Program-made: the position numbers and the translations under genes
Assembly: GCF_003286415.2 (NCBI RefSeq)
Contig: NZ_CP043450.1
Span: 5,952,001 to 6,016,000, forward strand
DNA length: 64,000 bases
Direction of reading: 5' to 3'
Origin: Mucilaginibacter rubeus
GTDB lineage: Bacteria > Bacteroidota > Bacteroidia > Sphingobacteriales > Sphingobacteriaceae
Part shown: positions 54,231 to 63,174 of the stretch, one piece after another
Position numbering within the stretch: the first letter of the stretch is position 1
Layout of the letters: each line of letters begins with the position of its first letter
The notes under the pieces: model-generated
Told to the model about the DNA's origin: nothing
Database searches by the model: none
What the model saw: the letters and a program-made list of their open reading frames with translations, nothing else

Positions 54231-55466
54231 TTAACTACGGCCGATTTCTTCGCACCACCTTATAAAATCTACTGTATCCGTATCATGAAACCAAAGTTGC
54301 TTTTCTTTTGCCTGGTTATCTAAAATATAATTTACTGCCTGTGTTATCTCGAAATTTATTGAGCCTGTCATTCGGGCCGCCGGTGATATTTGCTTCCCTT
54401 TCGCAATCTGCTTTTCAAGATCAAAATTCAATAAACTCCATTCTTTAGCGCCCCGGATAGATATACTTCCCCTTTCTTCTCCGTTGGCAATATGTTTTAC
54501 TTTTATATGGTCGTGATCCTTATCCTTCCAGGTAGCTTTATTTCCAAATAAATTTTTCTCTTCAGGCGGTGGCGCATCTTTATATAACACTAATATCCAT
54601 CCTTTATAATCAGTTACAGTTCCGTTATACACTTTATTTTCACAGGTTGATCTTGCGCTCGGAAATATCAACCCATTGGCACCGTTGCTTCGAAGCCATG
54701 CGCCAACGGCCTGACCAAATATATCGCCGCCACCTATTTCCAAACTCATAATGGAAGGCAAGAGCTCTTCAAAACTATTTACGGTTCCCTTCCCCAGATA
54801 ATGAATGCCCGACTTTTTTGCTGCGGCCTCTGTATTTTCCAACTCCAGGTTTACAAAGGTTTTGAAAAACCAGTCTTGAGTATCCGGCAATCTCAAATCT
54901 ATTATCTTGTCGATATCTGCAATAATTTGTCTTATACCGTAGGTAATAGCTGATTTCGTATTCAGTGACAAGTCGTTATAATCGTGCAATAATTTTTTAT
55001 TGCTGTCCGTTTCCGTTTCCAATAAGCAGGTACAGAAATAATACGGATACCTGGCATCTTCTTCTGTAAAAAACTTTTCGGCTATTAGATAATCCGTTAG
55101 CCAGGCATCTACCTTCGGATCAAAAATCTCGGGAATAATACCCGATGCTCCGCTATAATAAGCGTACATTTCGTCTCTTAGGGTTCCAAAATCGTTAAAA
55201 TCGGCTTCTGAACAAATAGTAAAATACCGGTTTGAAGGAAGATCACCGCCGCCGGCAAATCTTCTGTTTCTCTTTCCAAAATTAAATTCGGTACCAGCTG
55301 CAGTTACAATAGTATTAACCCCCTCCTTTTTCAGCTTTTCATACATATCATGCAAGTCATTAAACTTTGAAAAGATTGTATCAAAAACATCCCGCATAAA
55401 AGGAAACTTAAAATCGGTATTAAGCTGTTTTAAACCACCTTTATAATTACTAAATGGTATATCCAT
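54231..55466 (-). CDS. Unknown 411-residue protein
   Basis: I do not recognise this family with certainty. It has no signal peptide or membrane segment. A stretch NGANGLIFPSARSTCENK (261-278) resembles the end of the RES NAD-consuming domain, where a GIIYPS pattern is common; residues 66-80 (RNRRFAGGGDLPSNR) could hold the start of such a fold. This is a weak visual match. It may be a toxin-like or nucleotide-modifying enzyme, but no antitoxin is adjacent. A terminator lies upstream at 55611. Confidence 0.6.
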   Translation of the reverse strand: MDIPFSNYKGGLKQLNTDFKFPFMRDVFDTIFSKFNDLHDMYEKLKKEGVNTIVTAAGTEFNFGKRNRRFAGGGDLPSNRYFTICSEADFNDFGTLRDEMYAYYSGASGIIPEIFDPKVDAWLTDYLIAEKFFTEEDARYPYYFCTCLLETETDSNKKLLHDYNDLSLNTKSAITYGIRQIIADIDKIIDLRLPDTQDWFFKTFVNLELENTEAAAKKSGIHYLGKGTVNSFEELLPSIMSLEIGGGDIFGQAVGAWLRSNGANGLIFPSARSTCENKVYNGTVTDYKGWILVLYKDAPPPEEKNLFGNKATWKDKDHDHIKVKHIANGEERGSISIRGAKEWSLLNFDLEKQIAKGKQISPAARMTGSINFEITQAVNYILDNQAKEKQLWFHDTDTVDFIRWCEEIGRS

Positions 55467-55610
55467 GATTAACTTCTTAGTTGATTGAAATTAATGAATT
55501 TCTTGTGATTTAGTTATCCTATCTGCCTTCAGATGGGCAAAACGACAAATTAAGGTACTATTTATTGTACCTTCTTACATCTCCGAAGCGATAATATAGA
55601 TAACAATAAC

Positions 55611-55647
55611 AAATCGGGCAAACTTGAAAACTAAGCTTGCCCGATTT
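55611..55647. terminator. Terminator after the AraC-FtsX gene
   Basis: Stem AAATCGGGCAA / TTGCCCGATTT with an inner CTT/AAG pair, followed by a T-run on the plus side. It lies between the stop of the minus-strand fusion gene and the start of the 411-residue gene. Confidence 0.8.
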
Positions 55648-55689
55648 TTTTTTGCAAGCTGGAATCAGCCTGCCTTAAAAGATATTAAA

Positions 55690-58600
55690 TTACTCACTCC
55701 GCAAACTTTTAACCGGGTTTGTTAACGCGGCCTTTATTGCCTGAAAACTGATGGTCAAGAGGGTTATAACAAGTGCCGCAATCCCCGACACGATAAATAC
55801 CCCCAAACCAATGCTAACGCGATATGCATATTTTTCCAGCCAGTGCTCCAGGAAGTAAAGCGTCAGCGGCGAAGCAATAAGGCAACTGATCAAAACCAGC
55901 ACCACAAAATCCCGCGATAGCAACAGCCAAACCTGCGCTATGGACGCGCCTAATACCTTGCGGATACCGATCTCCTTGGTGCGCTGCTCGGCCACGTAAG
56001 CGGCAAGACCGAATAAGCCCAGGCAGGAAATAAATATAGCCAGGGCTGCAAATACACCAGCCAGTTTGCCTAAAAGCACTTCCAGGTTAAACTTGCTCGC
56101 ATACTCCTCGTCAATAAACTTATACTGATAAGGAAAAGCCGGGTTATATTTTTGAAATATCTTGCCTATCTTTTCGATAGTAACGTGTGTATCGACGTTT
56201 TTGGGCAGGCGGTAAGTGATTACGAAACCATAAGGATTGTGGCCGAAAACAGCAGGCGCTACGGGAGTATATGGCGATTCCATCAGAGCGTCTTTGACCA
56301 CTCCGATAATTTTAACCGGCGTATTGCCGAAATTGACTTTTATAATTTGATTGACCGGATCTTTAAGTCCAATGCGCTTCACCATGGCTTCATTCACAAT
56401 CACATTCAGAGAGTCGCTTTTCCAGTCGCCCATAAAATTATGGCCGGCGGCAAAGGTCATGCCCATGGTTTTGAAATAATCATCCGATACCCAGATCCCG
56501 CCAATATTCACATCTTCTTCTCCTGCATTTTTGCCAGGCCATTTCTCTAACGAAAAATGACTATACACCTGCGTTGCCGGCGATGTAGATGATGCCATGC
56601 TTTCAACCAATCCGGATGATAGCAAATCGTTTCTTAAAGCGTCAAAATGCTGAGAAAGATCACCGTTCATGTCGGTCATCACCAGCCTGTCGGCATTGTA
56701 ACCTGTTGGCCGGTCTTTCACAAACTGTATTTGCTGGTAAACAATAACAGTACTGATGATCAACGCAACCGAGCAGGTAAATTGTACAACCACTAATATT
56801 TTCCGCGGTAGTGTTGCAGCTTTGCCCATTTGGATGCTTCCCTTCAGCACCTTTACCGGGTTGAATGACGACAGGTAAAACGCCGGCCTGCTTCCGGCGG
56901 CCAAACCTGTTAACAGCACAAAAGCAATCATGATGGCCCAGAAACCTATGTTATTATACGGCACCTGGATATATGACCCCGTTAAAGCATTAAATGAAGG
57001 CAGTGCCAGCTGGACAAAAAGCATGCAAAGCAAAAACGACACAGACGTGATCAAAACCGACTCAAGCAAAAACTGGTAAACCAGGTCGACACGTCCAGAG
57101 CCTATCGCTTTGCGAACGCCCACTTCCCTCGCGCGTTTTTCGGACCGTGCGGTTGAAAGGTTCATGAAATTGATGCAGGCTATCGCCAATACCAGGATAC
57201 CGATGACGCCGAATAAGCGCACATAATCTACAAAGCCACCTGCCACCTTTCCATTCTGGAAATTGCTGTATAAATGCCAATCCTTTAAAGGGTGCATAAA
57301 AACTTCTGGTTTCAGCGATCTCATTTCCGGGCTTCTTTTCTCTACAATATCCCTGATCTTGGGTGCTATTTGTGCATAGCTTACACCCGGCTCCAGCGAA
57401 ACATAAGCAGAGAATGAATTGTAGGTCCACTTGGTGCGCCCATCCCTGATCCAGCCTTGTGTTGCTTCAGAGTAAGCAAAGGGAGTTAGATAGCTGAATT
57501 GCATAGTAGCATTAGTGGGGATATCCTTAATAACCCCGGTAACCTTCATACTTTGAATGTTATCAAAACGCACAACCTTCCCCATCGGATCGGCATCGCC
57601 AAATAGCGCTTTGGCGGTTGATTCGGTCAGCACAATGGAGTAGATATCAGTCAACGCCGAGTTAGCGTTGCCCTTAATAAACGGATATTGAAATATTTTA
57701 AAGAAATCGGGCCCGGCAGCTCCCCCGCCCAGGTACAGTTTCTTATCGCCCACTAATAGATCATGGTTCATCCGGCCGATATTATCAGCTTCGGCCACAT
57801 ATTGTACTCCCGGGATCTCCTTCCGCAACACATCAACCAGAGGAAGCGCTATAGATGTTTGGGTAGATGTGCCGTTATGCTGCGAGGTCAGGTTCATTTC
57901 TACCTGGTACGAGCGGGCATAATCAGGCAGGAAACGGTCATAGGAGTATTGATTGGTCACCCATAAACCAATCAGGAGTGCGACGGCCATACCGGCCGCC
58001 AATCCTACAATATTCAGCGCGCTATAAACTTTGTTGTACAGCATATTGCGCCAGGCAATTTTTAAATAATTACGAAACATATGAATGCGATTTAATTTCT
58101 TACCAGACCATACAGGAATGGTTTTGTGACCCGAAATTATCGCTGCGGATACTGATAGAAGTTCCAAATCATGATTTGGGCGCTCTTTTTTTAGTCCGCT
58201 CTTATATTCCGCCGGGCTTTTGCCGGTGATTTGTTTGAACGTGCGATTAAAAGTAGTTTTGGAATTGAACCCGCAATCATACGCTATACCCAAAAGTGTT
58301 ATCCGGTTGTAAGCAGGATCCCGCATTCTCCGGGTTACATCCTGTATCCGGAATTCATTTACAAAATCGTTAAAGTTTTTACGCAGGCCAGTATTGATGA
58401 TCTTCGACAATTCGTGGATGGAAATACCGAGCTCCTTGGCCAACGAGTTTAAGCTTAACTCCGCGTCCAGGTAAAACTTATTAACCTTCATTTGATGCCT
58501 CAGCCAATAACCCCGTTGTATCAATCTATCTGCCGATGACGGGCTTGCAGGCATAAACTGTTTTCCGGTTATTTTATTGACCTCTTTTTGCGCGGGATAT

Positions 58601-59115
58601 TTAACCAGTTTTGAGCACCTGTACAAATAAGTTGTAATAGAAATGAAGGCCAGCAATTGCAATACCGACTGCAAGTGTTTATACACCGGGGTATCATAGG
58701 TAGCAAGCCCGGTGTGCATGCTTTGAAGAACGGCCAGCACATGCATCCCCTGTTCCAATAACAAAGGGCTGAAGTGTACCAGATCTTTGGCTGTAAATTT
58801 TTCTTCCGGTTTAACTATACCACGAACATAAAAAAACACCAGCGGGCCAAGTGTCAGCAGAAACTGCAGCGGCACCCAACTCCATCGCGGAAAACTCCTG
58901 CTTAATTGAATATCAATACAGAAGTTTCTGAGCAACCACAACATCATCGTAACCAGGATAAGGCTAAGCAAGCGGTTGACATATCTTTTGGAAAACCATA
59001 ACCGCAGACTGGAAATCAGCCCGATGAATATAGCAGCCAGCAAGAGCAGATCAAATATGTTGATATGGAACTGATTAAGAGTCATTAGTACATTGGGGCT
59101 CAACTCCTGTTCCAC
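55690..59115 (-). CDS. AraC-type membrane regulator fused to an FtsX/MacB permease
   Basis: Single reading frame of 1141 residues. Residues 1-175 hold about five membrane spans (near 18-38, 48-66, 81-98, 115-133 and 148-165), then an AraC helix-turn-helix region at 200-306 (SLNSLAKELGISIHELSKII, GIAYDCGFNSKTTFNRTFKQITGKSPAEY). A linker of about 40 residues follows. From Met346 (ATG at 58080) to 1141 is a full MacB-type ABC permease: MFRNYLKIAWRNMLYN, two periplasmic domains, four to eight spans, ending in NPVKSLRSE. Each half equals a whole separate gene in length. No stop lies in the linker. The permease could also be made from its own start at 58080. No ATPase gene is near. It may couple transport to transcription. 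Confidence 0.85.
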   Translation of the reverse strand: MEQELSPNVLMTLNQFHINIFDLLLLAAIFIGLISSLRLWFSKRYVNRLLSLILVTMMLWLLRNFCIDIQLSRSFPRWSWVPLQFLLTLGPLVFFYVRGIVKPEEKFTAKDLVHFSPLLLEQGMHVLAVLQSMHTGLATYDTPVYKHLQSVLQLLAFISITTYLYRCSKLVKYPAQKEVNKITGKQFMPASPSSADRLIQRGYWLRHQMKVNKFYLDAELSLNSLAKELGISIHELSKIINTGLRKNFNDFVNEFRIQDVTRRMRDPAYNRITLLGIAYDCGFNSKTTFNRTFKQITGKSPAEYKSGLKKERPNHDLELLSVSAAIISGHKTIPVWSGKKLNRIHMFRNYLKIAWRNMLYNKVYSALNIVGLAAGMAVALLIGLWVTNQYSYDRFLPDYARSYQVEMNLTSQHNGTSTQTSIALPLVDVLRKEIPGVQYVAEADNIGRMNHDLLVGDKKLYLGGGAAGPDFFKIFQYPFIKGNANSALTDIYSIVLTESTAKALFGDADPMGKVVRFDNIQSMKVTGVIKDIPTNATMQFSYLTPFAYSEATQGWIRDGRTKWTYNSFSAYVSLEPGVSYAQIAPKIRDIVEKRSPEMRSLKPEVFMHPLKDWHLYSNFQNGKVAGGFVDYVRLFGVIGILVLAIACINFMNLSTARSEKRAREVGVRKAIGSGRVDLVYQFLLESVLITSVSFLLCMLFVQLALPSFNALTGSYIQVPYNNIGFWAIMIAFVLLTGLAAGSRPAFYLSSFNPVKVLKGSIQMGKAATLPRKILVVVQFTCSVALIISTVIVYQQIQFVKDRPTGYNADRLVMTDMNGDLSQHFDALRNDLLSSGLVESMASSTSPATQVYSHFSLEKWPGKNAGEEDVNIGGIWVSDDYFKTMGMTFAAGHNFMGDWKSDSLNVIVNEAMVKRIGLKDPVNQIIKVNFGNTPVKIIGVVKDALMESPYTPVAPAVFGHNPYGFVITYRLPKNVDTHVTIEKIGKIFQKYNPAFPYQYKFIDEEYASKFNLEVLLGKLAGVFAALAIFISCLGLFGLAAYVAEQRTKEIGIRKVLGASIAQVWLLLSRDFVVLVLISCLIASPLTLYFLEHWLEKYAYRVSIGLGVFIVSGIAALVITLLTISFQAIKAALTNPVKSLRSE

Positions 59116-59392
59116 AATAACAACACATTGATTTACATTAATTTATCGAAAATCAATATTGCTCTTTTGTAATGATACCGGACATCGGTTGTTCGGTTTT
59201 GAAATATGCCTAAAAGCTGCTAATCTTATATGATGAAATATTGGGTTTCGATTATAACCAGTTTGACAGCCACTTTTCGACAGTATCGACAATTACACGG
59301 TATAGGAAGGCCGTGTATGAGTTTTACGTATCTTCGAAACTCTTCTGCAAAGAAGAAAACAACTGTTCTAATTTTATAAAATTCAATCCATA

Positions 59393-59722
59393 ATGAAACG
59401 CAAAATGTTATTAATAGCGGTAATAGGTATTGTTTTTATTGTCGGTGTAATCGCTTACTTATCTTTATTTACCCGGACCAGACAAATAGGTAATATGGAG
59501 GAGCAGGCAGGTTACCTTATTAAAAAGGTTGAAGAATATAAAAGACAACACCATCAACTTCCAAAGTATATAGATGACATGCAGCTTAATTTACCCGATG
59601 ATTATCCCTTCTCTTATGCCCTAACAAAGGATAGTTCGAATTATTTGGTGGGTTTTGAGATTGCGCCTTTTAAATCCATGGTGTATTATTCCGAAAACAA
59701 AACATGGATGTCTCAGCAATAG
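59393..59722 (+). CDS. Small membrane-anchored hypothetical protein
   Basis: Protein of 109 residues with one N-terminal span (about 6-24, LLLIAVIGIVFIVGVIAYLSL) and a helical extracytoplasmic domain, QKxEEY-like with YIDDMQLNLPDDY and FSYAL. Unrecognised family. It lies between the AraC-FtsX gene and the SUKH gene and is probably unrelated to both. It is more A+T-rich than its neighbours by eye. Confidence 0.6.
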   Translation: MKRKMLLIAVIGIVFIVGVIAYLSLFTRTRQIGNMEEQAGYLIKKVEEYKRQHHQLPKYIDDMQLNLPDDYPFSYALTKDSSNYLVGFEIAPFKSMVYYSENKTWMSQQ

Positions 59723-59748
59723 TTGGCACCGTTTAAGATTCCAGAACC

Positions 59749-59796
59749 GGTCGAAATTTATGGCTTCGGCCTAAAATAAAGCAAGCATCTTGCTTG
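59749..59796. repeat. Family D partial copy 2
   Basis: GGTCGAAATTTA, GGCCTAAAATAAAGCAAGCA and TCTTGCTTG match the arm and hairpin of the element at 29178. The rest of this gap up to 59928 holds no gene. Confidence 0.6.
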
Positions 59797-59928
59797 TGAG
59801 GTATGGCAAGTATAGGATGAAACAAACATTATAAATAGGCAGGCAGGTAATTGATTGCAGCTATGCCCCTATAGCTTCCTTAGCCAACACCCGGGAAAGC
59901 CCTCTTCCCACAATTAAACTTTGGCAAC

Positions 59929-60378
59929 ATGGTAGAATTTTTTAATACCGAAAATAATCTGACAGTAGAGCAGATAAGATTGATCGCATCAAAGTATCAA
60001 TTGGTATTTCCCGATGAATATGTAGATCATTTACTCATTAACAATGGCGGGCAATGCCATCCTAATGTTTTTGAATTTATAGAAAACGGACAGCTTACAG
60101 AGTCAAATGTTGATTGGTTTCTGGCGATCTATGATGGTAGATATGATAGTTTAGAGCAGTATATAAAAGTATTTAAAAAAGATCAGGCAAGGATACCTGA
60201 TTCTTTTATCCCCATCGCACATGACCCAGGCGGCAATTTAATATGTATTTCATGTGTGGATAAGAAGATTTATTATTGGGATCATGAGAAAGAAATGATC
60301 AATGCAGATCATAATGGGGCAGGTAATATTCATTTTATTGCTCGCAATCTGGAAACCTTTCTTAATAGCTTAAGATAA
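59929..60378 (+). CDS. SMI1/KNR4 (SUKH) family protein
   Basis: Protein of 149 residues with the SUKH-fold pattern: VEQIRLIASKYQLVFPDEYVDHLLINNGG, then FIPIAHDPGGNLICISCVDKKIYYWDHE. Members often neutralise polymorphic toxins (nuclease or deaminase types), so this may be an orphan immunity protein. No toxin gene with a matching C-terminal domain is nearby, so the role is uncertain. It is flanked by two family D repeat copies. Confidence 0.83.
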   Translation: MVEFFNTENNLTVEQIRLIASKYQLVFPDEYVDHLLINNGGQCHPNVFEFIENGQLTESNVDWFLAIYDGRYDSLEQYIKVFKKDQARIPDSFIPIAHDPGGNLICISCVDKKIYYWDHEKEMINADHNGAGNIHFIARNLETFLNSLR

Positions 60379-60391
60379 CATCCTCCTTCAA

Positions 60392-60449
60392 TGGTCGAAA
60401 TCATGCTTTCGTTAAACTATGGCCTAAAATAAAGCAAGTCCCCTGCTTA
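60392..60449. repeat. Family D partial copy 3
   Basis: TGGTCGAAATCATGCTTTC, then GGCCTAAAATAAAGCAAG and CCTGCTTA, matching copy 2 at 59749. It follows the SUKH gene directly. Confidence 0.6.
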
Positions 60450-60630
60450 GTCTACACCCCGCTTAATTTCAAAGCATTAACCGTCCGGATACAGACAGCT
60501 ATTGTTCCACTCACGAACAGTTTTCAAACCCAAACACCTTACAAAAATCTAAAAATCAACAACTTAAAAACATGGCACAACATTTATGCTGAGTTCTTAG
60601 CAAAAAGTTTCCTACTTAAACCCAAACCAT

Positions 60631-63057
60631 ATGATACGAAGCTACTTTAAGATTGCCTGGCGCACTATTGTTCGCAATAAAAGCTATTCGGCCATTAATA
60701 TTGCCGGACTTTCGGTGGGGATAGCGGCTTGCCTGCTCATATTTGTAGTTGTTCAGTACGAGCTCAGCTTTGATACTTTCCAGCCGGGTTATAAAAGCAC
60801 CTACAGGATAGTTACCAAACACGACAGGTCCGGGACTATTAATTATAGCAGTGGCGTTGCAGCTCCTGCTGTCGACGCTTTGCGGCTGCTTTTTCCACAG
60901 GCAACAGTAGCAGGTATCGACGCCATATACGGCAGCCAAATCATGGCCTCGTCTGCCGGTGGCAATCCTGTTAACGATAAAAAGTTTATCGAGAAAACGG
61001 GTATCATGTTTGCTGAACCTCAGCTTTTTGATGTTTTTCCGGCAACATGGCTCGCGGGCGGCTCATCGGCCTTAAAAGAGCCCAATATGGTAGTAATAGA
61101 TCAAACCAGTGCCGAAAGATATTTTGGCGACTGGCATTCGGCCGTTGGTAAAACATTGAAGATGGACAACCTGCTAACCTTAAAAGTGGCAGGTGTAATT
61201 AAGGACGCACCGGCCAATACAGATATCCCTCTGAAATTGCTGGTTTCATACATTACCTGGAAGAAGAATGCCAAAAGCTATGGTTATTTTAACGACTGGG
61301 GCGAAACCAGCAGCAACTACCAGGTGTACATTAAATTTCCGGCAAATGTATCGCAAAGCAATATTCAAAAACAATTGACAAGTTTTTCGGATCAGCAATT
61401 TGATAACGCTAAACGCCTGGGCCACAAAAAATACCTGACAGCACAACCTTTAACAGACCTACACTTTGACACCCGTTTCGGCAATACATTAGGTGATCAT
61501 CTTACCAGCATAACAACCTTGCGCACATTATCATTGATAGCCGCGCTCATCATTGTTATGGCGTCTATTAATTTTATTAATCTATCCACCGCTCAATCCG
61601 TTGGCAGATCGAAAGAAGTGGGTGTGCGTAAAGTACTTGGTGGTACACGCCTGCAGCTGATTGGGCAGGTTATGGGCGAAACAGCTATTATAGTGCTGTT
61701 ATCGGCAGGTATTGCGTTGTTTATTGCTCAACTGGCTTTACCATTCCTGCAAAATATAGCCAGCGTGCCTGCAACCATAGGTTTGTTCAATACTGGTACG
61801 GCGCTTTTTCTTGGCAGTGTTATCGTCGTGGTGATTATACTCTCGGGCATTTACCCTGCCCTGATCGTTTCCGGCTTTAAACCTATCGTGGCGTTAAAAA
61901 ACAAGATAAACGCGGCGTCTGTAGGCGGTATATCCCTCCGCCGGGTTCTGGTGGTTACACAGTTTACCATCTCGCAAGTGCTCATCATAGGCACGGTGAT
62001 CGCCATTAAACAAATGGATTTTGTAAACAATGCCGACCTCGGGTTCAATAAAGATGCCGTGCTGGTGCTCCCATGCCCTGCAGATAGCGTTGGCTTATCG
62101 CGCGCAGTGAGTTTTAAGCAGCAGGTACTGACCATGCCGGGCGTAAAGGCCGCCAGCTTCGCGTCTGACGTACCATCATCAGATAATAACAATTCTACCA
62201 ATTTCAACTTTGATCATTCAGATAAAGACCCCGGTTTCAACGTTTATATGAAAACAGCCGATGCCGACTACTTTAAAACCTTCGGACTTCATTTTGTAGC
62301 CGGACAGGGATACGACCAAAGTGAGATCCTGCACCAGGCAGTGATCAATGAAACCATGATGCACAAACTTGGCATCAACCGCGCTCAGGACGCACTCGGG
62401 AAAACCATGCGGTTTGGCGATAGCAATTGGCTGCCGATAGCCGGCGTAGTTGCCGATTTCAAAACCAACTCGATGCGGGAGGAAATTAAGCCGCTTGTGA
62501 TCTATCCGCAAAAAGCATTTGAACAGGAAATAGCCATAAAAATTGAGGGCAGCAAACTGACCAGAACCGTAGCCGGCTTACAAAGCCTCTGGTTAAACCG
62601 CTACCCGGAATATGTTTACAGTGGCTTTTTTGTTGACGAAAGTATTGCCAGTTTCTACAAACAGGAAAACCAGCTCGAGCTGATCTACAAAATATTTTCA
62701 CTGATTGCCATTTTTATTTCGTGCCTTGGTTTATACGGACTGGTATCCTTCATGGTAGTGCAGCGTACCCGCGAAGTGGGTATAAGGAAAGTTTTAGGTG
62801 CCCCGTTAAGCAGTATCGTGTACCTGTTTTCGAAAGAATTCATCGCGCTTATTGCCATCGCGTTTATGTTGAGCGCGCCCGCCGCCTGGTACATCATGAA
62901 AAGCTGGCTGCAAACTTTTGCCTATCGCATCTCGCCAGGTATATGGGCATTTATAGCAGCTATCACGGCTTCGCTATTGATAGGCTGGCTCACGGTAGGC
63001 TATAAAGCCATTAGGGCGGCATTGGCCAATCCGGTTAAAAGTCTGCGCTCTGAGTAA
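60631..63057 (+). CDS. FtsX/MacB-type ABC permease
   Basis: Integral membrane protein of 808 residues, a paralogue of the permease half of the AraC fusion. Begins MIRSYFKIAWRTIVRNKSYSAINIAGL (first span about 20-40), two MacB-type periplasmic domains, central spans about 290-310, 345-365 and 385-405, and C-terminal spans about 690-800. It ends NPVKSLRSE, the same tail as the fusion gene. No ATPase or membrane fusion protein is adjacent. It would export a peptide, lipoprotein or small compound; the substrate is unknown. Confidence 0.9.
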   Translation: MIRSYFKIAWRTIVRNKSYSAINIAGLSVGIAACLLIFVVVQYELSFDTFQPGYKSTYRIVTKHDRSGTINYSSGVAAPAVDALRLLFPQATVAGIDAIYGSQIMASSAGGNPVNDKKFIEKTGIMFAEPQLFDVFPATWLAGGSSALKEPNMVVIDQTSAERYFGDWHSAVGKTLKMDNLLTLKVAGVIKDAPANTDIPLKLLVSYITWKKNAKSYGYFNDWGETSSNYQVYIKFPANVSQSNIQKQLTSFSDQQFDNAKRLGHKKYLTAQPLTDLHFDTRFGNTLGDHLTSITTLRTLSLIAALIIVMASINFINLSTAQSVGRSKEVGVRKVLGGTRLQLIGQVMGETAIIVLLSAGIALFIAQLALPFLQNIASVPATIGLFNTGTALFLGSVIVVVIILSGIYPALIVSGFKPIVALKNKINAASVGGISLRRVLVVTQFTISQVLIIGTVIAIKQMDFVNNADLGFNKDAVLVLPCPADSVGLSRAVSFKQQVLTMPGVKAASFASDVPSSDNNNSTNFNFDHSDKDPGFNVYMKTADADYFKTFGLHFVAGQGYDQSEILHQAVINETMMHKLGINRAQDALGKTMRFGDSNWLPIAGVVADFKTNSMREEIKPLVIYPQKAFEQEIAIKIEGSKLTRTVAGLQSLWLNRYPEYVYSGFFVDESIASFYKQENQLELIYKIFSLIAIFISCLGLYGLVSFMVVQRTREVGIRKVLGAPLSSIVYLFSKEFIALIAIAFMLSAPAAWYIMKSWLQTFAYRISPGIWAFIAAITASLLIGWLTVGYKAIRAALANPVKSLRSE

Positions 63058-63085
63058 GTTTTGGGTTTACCAGACTTGAAAAGCC

Positions 63086-63116
63086 AAAGGGCATAGTAGA
63101 TTTTACTATGCCCTTT
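63086..63116. terminator. Bidirectional terminator
   Basis: 13-bp stem AAAGGGCATAGTA / TACTATGCCCTTT with five-base loop and flanking A and T runs. It separates the permease gene from the convergent RND pump gene. Confidence 0.9.
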
Positions 63117-63174
63117 TTGATTATTATGTTATGGATTTTAGCAACAAGTTATTAAGACGGCAATGTGCCCGCTC

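Noticed and set aside
59929-60378. SUKH gene as part of a full polymorphic toxin locus
   Set aside because: No toxin, secretion or repeat-rich effector gene is seen around it in the window.
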